A stretch of 64,000 bases of DNA, taken from the NCBI RefSeq assembly GCF_900143025.1, contig NZ_FRCT01000011.1, forward strand, positions 40,017 to 104,016, in the 5' to 3' direction. This document shows, piece by piece, positions 56,918 through 64,000 of this stretch (within the stretch, counting starts at the first letter, position 1; every line of letters starts with the position of its first letter). Below the pieces are notes generated by a model. It was given only the letters and a program-made list of their open reading frames with translations. It was not told where the DNA came from and did no database searches. Position numbers and translations under genes: made by a program. The DNA is from Ruminococcus flavefaciens (GTDB taxonomy: Bacteria; Bacillota; Clostridia; Oscillospirales; Ruminococcaceae).

Positions 56918-57855
56918 TTTGACTTCCCTCCCTTTTTAACAACAAAAGCCACTGCCGCACTTACTAACAGCAATGAAGCTGCAAGTATGGGAGCAAGCAT
57001 ATTTCTTTTTTTTCCTTTTTCCGATCTTTCCGTCACCTTCTCCGAGACCTGAGCTTCTGTAACAGCAGCGGCAGAAGCTTTTGCTGAGGTTTCGGATATT
57101 GCAGCAGCCGAAGTTGCTGCTGATGTGGTGGTCGTCTTGACTGTAGTGCTTGTTGAAGAGGTTGTTGTAGTTTCTGTGGTCGTAACAGCGGCAGCGGAGC
57201 TGTTGTCTCCGTTATCGGCTGTATCTTCCGCAGACTGCTGAGAATTATTGTTATCTTCGTTATTGTTTATGTCAGTATCATCGGCTGTCCTTGTATGGCT
57301 GTTGTCCGTAACTGTTATCCTGCCGCCGTTAAGAGCAGAAAAACATTCCCTGCCGAACAAAGCCTCATCACTATTGTGAGTGAATATCATAACCTCGAAA
57401 TCCCCTGCACTGTCAGGCATTGATATGCCATATTCTCCCGCAGGAGTATTTTCGGGTATATTGACTCTGAGTACGCCTAACTCTCCGTTATCGGTGACCT
57501 TTTTTCTTCCCGACGCTTCAAAGCAGGCAGATATTGTATTATCAGCGCAGTTGTATATATTTACCCCCGAAAGATTTCTTGCCCTCGCCTCAGCCTCGTA
57601 ATCTCCGGCAAATCTGAGTCTGCCGTCAAGTGAAAAGAGTATATTGAGGGAAACGAAACCGCAGTTATTGTTTATGTATACGGGAACTTCCACAAGTGTA
57701 TCTCCGCTGAGCTGAGACCTGTCTATCTCAAAGCTCCCCACGCTCACCTCTATATTCGAGGGAGCTTCATAGTCTGCCTCCGCATATAAGCATACACAGG
57801 CAGGCACTAAAGTCACAGCCGCAGCAAGACTGATGACAGAGTTTACAAGCTTCAT
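56914..57855 (-). CDS. Single-cohesin-like, membrane-anchored scaffoldin candidate
   Basis: A 313-residue exported protein. Its signal peptide is at 1-26, and one beta-sandwich domain occupies residues 36-184. The domain has the cohesin pattern: DTLVEVPVYINNNCGFVSLN (opening strands), DGRLRFAGDYEAEA, DNTISACFEASG, GELGVLRVNIPENTPAGEYG, and the closing ALNGGRITVTDN, which matches the NG-ITV end of cohesins. An Asp/Asn/Thr-rich linker (185-285) leads to a membrane helix at 286-305 and the tail VKKGGKSK. A cohesin binds dockerins, of which this window has five. It overlaps its upstream neighbour as ATGA. The fold could also be another carbohydrate-binding sandwich; sequence alone cannot settle this. 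Confidence 0.65.
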   Translation of the reverse strand: MKLVNSVISLAAAVTLVPACVCLYAEADYEAPSNIEVSVGSFEIDRSQLSGDTLVEVPVYINNNCGFVSLNILFSLDGRLRFAGDYEAEARARNLSGVNIYNCADNTISACFEASGRKKVTDNGELGVLRVNIPENTPAGEYGISMPDSAGDFEVMIFTHNSDEALFGRECFSALNGGRITVTDNSHTRTADDTDINNNEDNNNSQQSAEDTADNGDNSSAAAVTTTETTTTSSTSTTVKTTTTSAATSAAAISETSAKASAAAVTEAQVSEKVTERSEKGKKRNMLAPILAASLLLVSAAVAFVVKKGGKSK

Positions 57856-58256
57856 TTATTTCTCCTGTTACCGTCAATAACATCGGGATCGGCGTTAATG
57901 ACGATTATATTCCTTATCATTCTGAAATCGTTTTTCTTATCCTTATTGTTTGCCACAACTAAGGTGTCGCTGATATCCTGCTGTTTCTTCTTTCCCACAA
58001 CAACGGTTATATTGCCGCTTGCTATCTCATCTTCGGTTATATCGGGAACAGCAGTATTATTGCTGACAGTACGCATATTTATAGCCGCAGAATGTACATT
58101 TTCCACAGGTACAGCAGGGCTTTTCCTCGATCTTATCTCGGATATCGTATTTGAGATGACCTTAAATCTTGCCACTATCATAAAGGCTGTTATCAGCAGG
58201 ACTATGCCTATCCCAAGGAATATCTGCGAGATGATCTGCCATTCAAAAGAAGTCAT
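57852..58256 (-). CDS. Small single-helix membrane protein
   Basis: A 134-residue protein with one helix near residues 10-28 (IFLGIGIVLLITAFMIVARF) and a cytoplasmic tail. The tail has ITEDEIASGNITVVVGKKKQ and ISDTLVVANNKDKKNDFR. The Asp/Glu-Thr patterns (SDT, TED) could be phosphorylated by the kinase encoded just upstream or read by the FHA protein, but this is inference. No family is recognised. It sits 13 bases after the kinase gene and overlaps the cohesin-like gene by 4 bases, so its product probably acts in the same complex. Confidence 0.65.
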   Translation of the reverse strand: MTSFEWQIISQIFLGIGIVLLITAFMIVARFKVISNTISEIRSRKSPAVPVENVHSAAINMRTVSNNTAVPDITEDEIASGNITVVVGKKKQQDISDTLVVANNKDKKNDFRMIRNIIVINADPDVIDGNRRNK

Positions 58257-58269
58257 ATCCTACCTCCGC

Positions 58270-59970
58270 TCATTCCGAACCTTCTATGCTCTCAATGACT
58301 CTGTCGTAATAGTTAAGGATATATTCCTTAGCCACCGCAGCCGAGTCATCAGCGGCACCAAGTTTATCGGTCTTTGTTTTTATATCGTCAAGGAAGGCTC
58401 TTTGTTCCTCATAGGTTATCCCTGACTTTGCAAAATCGCTCATATTTGAATTTTCCAGATTAAGGAGAGTCTTGTAGGTCTCAAGAATGATTATCTCAGA
58501 GCCTGCATTAGCCTCCTCGACAAGCTTGTTCAGCTCGTTCATGCTCTTCCACAGATCCTCGGAGTAATTCTTCTTGAGCAGCTCATTTTCCTTTTTCTGT
58601 GTCTGGGAATAGAAATCTCCGATGGTACAGTACACCTGAGCTATCTCGTATTTATCGGGCTCACTGCGCTTGAATTCGGAGGTCTGAGCCTCCCTGAACC
58701 ACTTCACGGAAGCTATCTTTCCCGAGATACTTCCGTTCTGGTCGGCGTTATTGCCCTCGTTCCCATAGAAATAGTAATACCAGTAAAGAATACCAAGCTC
58801 GTAGGCTATCTCCTCAAACTCGGGAGCTTCCTTGAGCTGATTGATATTTTCGTTTATAAGAGCAAGTATCTGTTCCGCCTCTTTAGCGTCAAATACCATG
58901 TCATTCTTGTATATCTCGATAAGCTTCAGATAAGCGTCCGCATAAGAGCCGTCGGCTTTTATAACTTCCTCGAACGCCTCTGATCTTGCGGAATACTCGC
59001 CTGTATTCTCAGCCCTTTCCACAAGCTTGTTGAAGTCCTCGTTCCTGCTCTTGTTCGCCATTATATTAGCAAACAGAGATACACCGAGGCAAAGCACTGC
59101 AAATCCCGCAATTATGCTTGCAGCACGGAGATAGGTGTGGTTATCCGTTCGCTCCAGCTCCTCATAAAGCTCATCGCAGGAGCGGTATCTCTTGGTCTTA
59201 TCCTCATTAACGCACTTGCGTATTATCCTCACAAGACCTGCATTAGTGCCCTTGTCGAACACAAATCTTTCCGCAGAGCTTACGAACTCGCCGTTTGACG
59301 AAACGTTTTTAGGCTTCTTGCCTGTGAGCATATGGTACATGGTAGCACCTATATTGAATATATCGGTCTGCTCGTCCAGTTCCTGCTCATAGAACTGCTC
59401 AGGCGACGCATATGCGGGCGTATAGGCGAAAGCACCGCTTCGTCTTTCGATAACAGAACCGAAATCAATAAACTTCAACCGTCCGAACTTATCAGGTCTG
59501 CGTGAGTTCTCAAAGTCCTCCTCGTTTCTCACCACCATGATATTATCGGGCTTCATGTCGCTGTGTATAAGTCCGCACTTATGTATAAATGACATTACAC
59601 GGCAGATATCCTTTGAATATCTGAGCATGGTCTTATGGCGGAAGGGACCATATGCAAGGAGAGAGTCCATAGAGACTCCGTTGATATAGTCCTGAACTAT
59701 ATACAGTGCGTCGGGATCATTGTCGATGATCTCGATTATATTCGGGAAAAAGGAGTTCTTCGCGTCCTTTTCATAAAATTCCTTGATAAGCAGAGACTCC
59801 TGCCTTGCATTGTAAGCATCTGTGCCGTTGGTCTTCATTACCTCTTTAACGGCACGCTGAGCATTATTTGCTTTCAGATCGACAGCACGGTAAACTACGG
59901 AAGTACCGCCTTTGCCTGCAACATTGACGATCTTATATCTGTTTTCAAGGACAAAGCCTTTGTTTAGCAA
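58270..59970 (-). CDS. Membrane Ser/Thr protein kinase with external repeat domain
   Basis: A 566-residue Hanks-type kinase. The glycine loop AGKGGTSVVYRA is at 19-29, the ATP-binding Lys is K42 (AVKEV), and the catalytic loop HSDMKPDNIMV has D138 (HSD in place of HRD). The metal site is D169 in FIDFGSV, and the activation end is YASPEQF. A membrane helix at about 283-305 is followed by a 260-residue external domain with TPR-like helices (SYADAYLKLIEIYKNDM, YELGILYWYYYFYGNE). PASTA repeats, usual in Firmicute PrkC, are absent. The start is TTG with GAGGAG 6 bases upstream. The PP2C gene ends 16 bases before it. The kinase probably senses something outside and phosphorylates operon partners. 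Confidence 0.88.
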   Translation of the reverse strand: MLNKGFVLENRYKIVNVAGKGGTSVVYRAVDLKANNAQRAVKEVMKTNGTDAYNARQESLLIKEFYEKDAKNSFFPNIIEIIDNDPDALYIVQDYINGVSMDSLLAYGPFRHKTMLRYSKDICRVMSFIHKCGLIHSDMKPDNIMVVRNEEDFENSRRPDKFGRLKFIDFGSVIERRSGAFAYTPAYASPEQFYEQELDEQTDIFNIGATMYHMLTGKKPKNVSSNGEFVSSAERFVFDKGTNAGLVRIIRKCVNEDKTKRYRSCDELYEELERTDNHTYLRAASIIAGFAVLCLGVSLFANIMANKSRNEDFNKLVERAENTGEYSARSEAFEEVIKADGSYADAYLKLIEIYKNDMVFDAKEAEQILALINENINQLKEAPEFEEIAYELGILYWYYYFYGNEGNNADQNGSISGKIASVKWFREAQTSEFKRSEPDKYEIAQVYCTIGDFYSQTQKKENELLKKNYSEDLWKSMNELNKLVEEANAGSEIIILETYKTLLNLENSNMSDFAKSGITYEEQRAFLDDIKTKTDKLGAADDSAAVAKEYILNYYDRVIESIEGSE

Positions 59971-59986
59971 ATAGATCTCCTCGCTT

Positions 59987-60766
59987 TCAGAAGAGTTTTA
60001 CCATAAGGGCGGTGATATTGTCTTTTTCTCCGCGCTGTATCACTAAATCCTTCAGCTTTTCGAGATTAGACTTCATAGTCTTTTCATCTTTGTTAGCAGA
60101 GGGACAAAGTGCCTTTTGTATCTCCTCAGATGATATCTTCTTCCTGAACCCGTCAGAGCAGAGCATATACACATCACCGCTGCTGTACGGGAATATGCTG
60201 TAATCGTAAGAGGTATCATCGAGACCTGCGCCGATACAGTTTGTGAGCTGATTCTGTCTCGGGTCCTTTTCAGCCATTTCCTGAGTTATAATGCCGTCCC
60301 TTACCTCCTGCGCCACAACAGAATGGTCTGAGGTAAGGACCTCTATCTCATCGTTGGTTATCTTATAAAGACGGGTGTCACCAACATGGGCGGTGAGTAT
60401 ATTCCCGAACTTAGGATTTATGAGCACCGCCGTAAAGGTAGTTGCCATATCTGAGGAATGGCGGTCAGCGTAGTCGTTTATACGCTCATTCAGTTCATGG
60501 AGACGGTCATCAAGAGACTCCCTTATTTTTAGGATAGAAGCGGAATTTCTCATAAGCTCCGCAAAGTCATCTGCAAACCATTCGTTTATGCGCTTGCAGA
60601 CATAGCCGCTTGCCTTTTCGCCTGCGGAAAGACCGCCTACGCCGTCGCAGACTGCTCCGAAGAATATTTTATCGCCATCATATTCGGCTTCGGAAATAAA
60701 AAGTGAATCCTGATTCACCTTTCTTACAGCACCCTCGGTAGTCACGTAAGAGAAAAAGTATTCCAT
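59987..60766 (-). CDS. PP2C-type Ser/Thr protein phosphatase
   Basis: A 259-residue metal-dependent phosphatase that reverses the kinase in the next gene. Metal and catalytic residues are D20 (KVNQDSLF), D41/G42 (AVCDGVGGLSAGE), the AHVGDTRLYKI block, CSDGF and KDNITALMV. The length and motifs match the PrpC/Stp1 group. It lies 12 bases after the FHA gene. A matched kinase and phosphatase in one operon is common in Firmicutes; having the FHA protein as first gene is less so. Confidence 0.93.
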   Translation of the reverse strand: MEYFFSYVTTEGAVRKVNQDSLFISEAEYDGDKIFFGAVCDGVGGLSAGEKASGYVCKRINEWFADDFAELMRNSASILKIRESLDDRLHELNERINDYADRHSSDMATTFTAVLINPKFGNILTAHVGDTRLYKITNDEIEVLTSDHSVVAQEVRDGIITQEMAEKDPRQNQLTNCIGAGLDDTSYDYSIFPYSSGDVYMLCSDGFRKKISSEEIQKALCPSANKDEKTMKSNLEKLKDLVIQRGEKDNITALMVKLF

Positions 60767-60778
60767 ACTCCTTCACCG

Positions 60779-62110
60779 TCAGCTTTCTTCAAAGAATGTA
60801 TAACCTATGCCGTGGTACAGGAAATTGCAGCCTGAAAATACGCTTATCCTGTCGCCTACAGCCACATCGTCCCCTTCAACGCTAAGGGACTGGCAGGAGA
60901 TATTTTCGATAAAAATGCTGTGTCTGTTCTTGGTATTGTCACGCCCTACTATCATGCCCGAAAGCTCCGCACAAGTAAAGGGATATACAAAAACAGGTAT
61001 CCTTTCCTTGCTTGAGGAGTTGATGATATAGGCGAGCTTTTTCATATTAGCCTTCTGCTGAGGAGCCTTTTTCGCATCTGCTCCCTTATCGCCGATAATG
61101 ACCGTAGCAGAATCCGTATCGTTCACATTGAATACGAAAGGAAGATCGCATATATATATAACATCGCCGCTGGTAAGCTTTTCCTTGATTATGCGCTCAC
61201 CGTTCTCGGCATAGCTGTTGAGGAATGTTCCGTTTGCAGACTCCTTGTCCTCAACGTAAAATGTACCGTTTTCATAGCTTATGACAGCGTGTACCTTTGA
61301 CACAGTACCCTTATCCGTAAGAGCAAGGTCATTTCCTGCACGTCTGCCTATAGTAAACGGAAAATGGTCGATAGGTATTTCCCTGTTGTTCTCGTCCCTC
61401 AGAAAAGCAGGGCACTCGGATACGCGCCTGCGGCTTACAAGGATAGTGTGGTCTAAGTCATCATCAACAACAGCAGGCTTTTCCGCAGCAGCAGGCTGAG
61501 GCTGTTCAGCCTCATTCATATCAGGCAGCATCAGCACCTCATGGAGCATCTTGTAAAGCTGCGTAGGCGAGATAAATCCGCTCTTATTCTTTGAGTTGTT
61601 GACATATTCCTCAAGAAAGTAGTTGTATTTCTGCATAACAGCACCGTTTGAAACGGTAAAGTTGGCATTCTTGTTCACCTTCATAAGGAATTTTGCTGTA
61701 TTCGTACACTTATAGGTGTGGTTCAAAAGCGGAAGATAAGCCACATAGAGCTTCTGCTTTTCCACGCTGTAGAAAACATTTTTCGGATCATTTATCAGAA
61801 AATTGTCCATAGGGAGCCCGAGAGAAGCGCAGTACTCCAGTATTTTCTGGAACTGGCTGATTATCCCGAAATACTTATCCTGTGTCATTGTCTGCCTGAC
61901 ATATTCCGAAAGCGCAGTCATGTTGGTAACGTCATATTTAAGTACATTTCTTGTTGCAGTTTTCTCCCATCTTACACTGAGAAGTCCCTTATCAGTATTC
62001 TCATTGATGAGCTTGAGTAGATCTTCGTTGATCTGATCCTTCTTTTTCAGTCCTGTCTGCAAAAATGTATCACAGCCCTGATAAAGAAGCTTGGTAGTAA
62101 TTCCGGCCAT
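60779..62110 (-). CDS. FHA-domain protein with N-terminal pseudokinase-like (DUF6382-type) domain
   Basis: A 443-residue cytoplasmic protein. Residues 1-195 look like the DUF6382 region that often precedes FHA domains and that resembles the EssB/YukC pseudokinase fold (VLKYDVTNMTALSEYVRQTM, VAYLPLLNHTY). The FHA domain is at about 245-315: GRRAGNDLAL, VSKVHAVISYENG, VEDKESANGTFLN. It binds phosphothreonine. DDLDHTILVSRRR just before it puts T222 in an acidic setting like the phospho-switches of GarA/OdhI. A second, weaker FHA-like half follows at about 370-440 (VGRDNTKNRHSIFIENIS). The frame can be read to 62203, but GGGGTGAGGAA precedes the ATG at 62110. First gene of the operon. Confidence 0.85.
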   Translation of the reverse strand: MAGITTKLLYQGCDTFLQTGLKKKDQINEDLLKLINENTDKGLLSVRWEKTATRNVLKYDVTNMTALSEYVRQTMTQDKYFGIISQFQKILEYCASLGLPMDNFLINDPKNVFYSVEKQKLYVAYLPLLNHTYKCTNTAKFLMKVNKNANFTVSNGAVMQKYNYFLEEYVNNSKNKSGFISPTQLYKMLHEVLMLPDMNEAEQPQPAAAEKPAVVDDDLDHTILVSRRRVSECPAFLRDENNREIPIDHFPFTIGRRAGNDLALTDKGTVSKVHAVISYENGTFYVEDKESANGTFLNSYAENGERIIKEKLTSGDVIYICDLPFVFNVNDTDSATVIIGDKGADAKKAPQQKANMKKLAYIINSSSKERIPVFVYPFTCAELSGMIVGRDNTKNRHSIFIENISCQSLSVEGDDVAVGDRISVFSGCNFLYHGIGYTFFEES

Positions 62111-62225
62111 TTCCTCACCCCTAAGTGAAATAAAGCGCGTTTGATCCGCACATAAAAACATTTTATAAATTACGATCACATGAACACCTGATACCATGAT
62201 CATTCAGTGATATACATACAAATTT

Positions 62226-62254
62226 ATTATACCACTTCATAAAGGTTTTGTCAA
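62226..62254 (-). promoter_or_regulatory. Promoter of the FHA/PP2C/kinase/scaffoldin operon
   Basis: On the minus strand perfect TTGACA and TATAAT are 17 bases apart, leaving a leader of about 110 bases. No promoter or terminator was seen inside the 11-kb operon. Confidence 0.85.
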
Positions 62255-62299
62255 TATTTCAAATATGTTTACAGTAAAAAATGATACAAACTGCAAACA

Positions 62300-62328
62300 T
62301 TGAATTTTTCGCCCGAATGTAGTATAAT
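62300..62328 (+). promoter_or_regulatory. Promoter of the GNAT/YaiI group
   Basis: TTGAAT and TATAAT are 17 bases apart, with -10 about 20 bases before the ATG. It diverges from the signalling operon promoter. Confidence 0.75.
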
Positions 62329-62350
62329 TAAATAAAAAAGGAGAAAAGGA

Positions 62351-62860
62351 ATGTTCAGTCTCAGACCTGCAAATACTGCCGATATAGAAAAAGAATATAT
62401 CTTTGTGCGGGATATCCCCGCCGATGAAAACGGCTTCATCAACGACTATCCCGATATAAGCCGCGAGGACTTTGATGACGCACTTGATACGCTTATAGCT
62501 AATTCATACGGCGAAAGGCTGCCCGAGGGCTATGTGCCTGCGACCACATACTTTTTATGGCACGATGATGACATTGTAGGCGAATTCCAGCTCAGACATC
62601 ATCTGTGTCCCTCACTTATAGACGGCTCAGGACATATAGGCTACTATATAGCTCCGAAATACCGCGGAAAGGGCTACGCCACCGAGGGTCTCAGACTGCT
62701 TATCGAGGAAGCGCGAAAAACTATTACCGAGGACGAGATATATCTCCGCGTCAGGAAAAGCAATCCTGCATCGCTTAAAGTCATGCAGAAAAACGGTGGC
62801 TGGGTCCGCCATGAAGATGCCGAGTCATACTTCGTCCGCATAAAAAAGGAGCAGAAATGA
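62351..62860 (+). CDS. GNAT N-acetyltransferase
   Basis: A 169-residue GNAT-fold enzyme that transfers acetyl from acetyl-CoA to an amine. The acetyl-CoA pyrophosphate loop is YIAPKYRGKGYATEGLRLL (the R-G-x-G/A pattern), followed by the strand EIYLRVRKSNPASLKVMQKN. The N-terminal FSLRPANTADIEKEYIFVRD is normal for the RimI/RimJ type. The acceptor is unknown. The ATG lies 6 bases after AAAGGAGAAA, and the end overlaps the YaiI gene by 4 bases (ATGA). Confidence 0.88.
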   Translation: MFSLRPANTADIEKEYIFVRDIPADENGFINDYPDISREDFDDALDTLIANSYGERLPEGYVPATTYFLWHDDDIVGEFQLRHHLCPSLIDGSGHIGYYIAPKYRGKGYATEGLRLLIEEARKTITEDEIYLRVRKSNPASLKVMQKNGGWVRHEDAESYFVRIKKEQK

Positions 62861-63288
62861 AGATATTCATAGATGCAGACGGCTGTCCCGTAACGGATAT
62901 CGCCGTCAGGCTTGCAAAAAAGCACTCTGTCCCATGTACTATTATATGCGATACAGCTCACTCCATATACCGCGACAGAGCAGAGACCATAATCGTTGAC
63001 AAGGGCGCGGACAGTGCGGACTTCCGACTTGTGAACCTCATAACCGCAGGCGATATCGCTATTACTCAGGATTACGGGCTTGCCGCCATGTGTCTCAGCA
63101 AAAGGGCTGTAGTCCTCAATCAGGACGGAAAGCAGTACACTGAGGAAAATATATCAGGACTCCTCTCATTCCGCGCAGTTTCCGCTAAAATACGCAGAAG
63201 CGGCGGCCGCACAAAAGGTCTTCCCAAGCGTACAGCCGAACAGGACAAAGCCTTTGAAACCGCGCTTTCGGAGCTTTTGAAAGCATAA
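62857..63288 (+). CDS. YaiI/YqxD family protein (DUF188, PIN-like)
   Basis: A 143-residue protein. The family opens KIFIDADGCPVTDIAVRLAK, and the conserved DYGLAAMCLSKRA and RRSGGRTKGLPKRT blocks are present. The Asp-rich sites suggest a PIN-like nuclease fold, but no activity has been assigned to the family. It overlaps the upstream acetyltransferase by ATGA and lies 24 bases before a second acetyltransferase. Confidence 0.92.
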   Translation: MKIFIDADGCPVTDIAVRLAKKHSVPCTIICDTAHSIYRDRAETIIVDKGADSADFRLVNLITAGDIAITQDYGLAAMCLSKRAVVLNQDGKQYTEENISGLLSFRAVSAKIRRSGGRTKGLPKRTAEQDKAFETALSELLKA

Positions 63289-63312
63289 AATAACCCAAAA
63301 GGAGAAACTATC

Positions 63313-63855
63313 ATGCATCATTCAGGCACTTTCACTATAGATACTCCCCGACTTCTGCTGCGCAGATTTGAGCCGCAGGACCTCGAGACCATGCACAGGA
63401 ACTGGGCATCTGTCTCATCTGTGCAGATAGAGTACGGAGAACCCGTTTACAAGACAATTGACGAGGCAAGAGGACTTCTCGAACAGTATATCAGCGGATA
63501 CAGCTCCGAAAGCTTCTACCGCTGGGCGATAATAGAAAAGGCAAGCGGCGAAAACATCGGGCAGATAGCCTTCTGCCGCGTATACGAAGAACTGCGCACA
63601 GCCGAGATAGAATACTGCATTGGCACGGCATTTCAGGGCAATGGCTATGCAGGAGAGGCTCTTTCCGCAGTAATAGAAAATGTATTCAGACACACGGATT
63701 TCCTGAAGCTTGAAGCCTATCACCGCGCCGAAAACACAAAGTCGGGACGAGTTCTGGAGAAGTCTTCAATGCATATCACAGACAATGTTGAACGTTTCCG
63801 ACGGGAAGGTCTCGAACCCGAAGGCGAAGTCTGCTATTGCATTGAAAAAAGCTGA
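63313..63855 (+). CDS. GNAT N-acetyltransferase (RimJ/RimL-like)
   Basis: A 180-residue GNAT protein with the RimJ/RimL start TPRLLLRRFEPQDLETMHRN, strand EIEYCIGTAFQGNGYAGEAL (acetyl-CoA loop QGNGYAGE) and the AENTKSGRVLEKSSM end. This class acetylates N-termini of ribosomal proteins or small molecules; the substrate is not predictable. AAAAGGAG lies 8 bases before the ATG. Last gene of its group. Confidence 0.88.
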   Translation: MHHSGTFTIDTPRLLLRRFEPQDLETMHRNWASVSSVQIEYGEPVYKTIDEARGLLEQYISGYSSESFYRWAIIEKASGENIGQIAFCRVYEELRTAEIEYCIGTAFQGNGYAGEALSAVIENVFRHTDFLKLEAYHRAENTKSGRVLEKSSMHITDNVERFRREGLEPEGEVCYCIEKS

Positions 63856-63858
63856 GCT

Positions 63859-63884
63859 AAGCGTATCATTCGATACGCTTTTTA
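63859..63884 (+). terminator. Terminator of the GNAT/YaiI group
   Basis: AAGCGTATC-ATTC-GATACGCTT is followed by TTTATATTT. Confidence 0.85.
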
Positions 63885-63904
63885 TATTTATTCTCAGAAC
63901 AGCG

Positions 63905-64000
63905 AGCAGCGTGACGCTGCACCCTCGCCACGTTGTCGCTTGTTACACGCACTCACTCTTTTCAAAACCGTTATTTGTACTTCGCTTACGGCACATTTAA
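63905..64000. repeat. Mosaic intergenic repeat at the window end
   Basis: The last 96 bases are the inverted counterpart of 16073-16168, differing at about one base in ten. They include the palindrome GCAGCGT-G-ACGCTGC at 63906-63920. The copy runs off the window. Confidence 0.85.

Overview
The window looks like a chromosomal segment of a fibre-degrading Ruminococcus or close relative (Oscillospiraceae, Bacillota). The basis is five secreted proteins with C-terminal dockerin modules, the dockerin sequence style, many BspA-type and Ig-like surface proteins, sigma-A promoters of the low-GC Gram-positive type and AGGAGG-type ribosome sites. The species cannot be named from the sequence alone. 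I see no phage, plasmid, IS transposase, CRISPR, rRNA or tRNA; this is a metabolic and surface-exoenzyme region.

Layout. 1-3070: end of a dockerin protein, then thrH and nadE. 3100-7700: a small leucine-rich repeat protein and an ABC exporter pair (FtsX-type permease and ATPase) on the minus strand. 7692-10386: a GH30 glycosidase with two discoidin-like modules and a dockerin. 10500-13420: a four-gene minus-strand operon (flavin reductase with tandem rubredoxins, flavodoxin/ferredoxin EFR1 protein, lipoprotein, TraX-like membrane protein). 13448-15940: thiDC behind a TPP riboswitch. 16572-20734: FAD oxidoreductase, GtrA flippase and GT-C-like membrane glycosyltransferase. 20733-21034: a MITE-like element. 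21059-21955: DUF1858 redox protein facing a TetR regulator across a shared operator region. 22006-27291: M13 peptidase lipoprotein plus a second FtsX-type ABC transporter. 27361-29656: MerR/TipAS regulator, PhzF protein and GyrI-like protein. 29933-30727: small alarmone synthetase. 30791-37454: dockerin-bearing GH2 beta-galactosidase, a small membrane protein and a GH16 laminarinase lipoprotein. 37500-41134: sugar-binding/GGDEF fusion and cardiolipin synthase. 41208-49273: thioesterase, dockerin-bearing GH97, small cysteine peptidase, lipoprotein, RadA, YhfC-like protease and a broken VOC gene. 49245-51220: LRR/cysteine-peptidase/dockerin protein. 51233-62254: a six-gene phospho-signalling and surface operon. 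62300-63884: two GNAT acetyltransferases around a YaiI protein.

How the parts fit. The GH30, GH2, GH97 and GH16 enzymes point to use of galactans, alpha-glucosides or alpha-galactosides and beta-1,3-glucans. Their dockerins are of at least three sequence types, which suggests more than one cohesin partner. The most striking unit is the minus-strand operon at 62254-51233: FHA protein, PP2C phosphatase, membrane Ser/Thr kinase with an external repeat domain, small membrane protein, a single-cohesin-like protein with a C-terminal membrane anchor, and a 1894-residue Ig-repeat surface protein. The genes are 12-16 bases apart or overlap by 4, and the operon starts at a consensus promoter. I read it as a phosphorylation circuit built together with a membrane-anchored scaffoldin-like surface complex.

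The intergenic DNA carries a dispersed mosaic repeat family built on hairpins flanked by GTAGGGG (3.1, 10.4, 14.5, 16.0-16.5, 29.8 and 63.9 kb). Pairs of copies in opposite orientation share stretches of roughly 85-100 bases.
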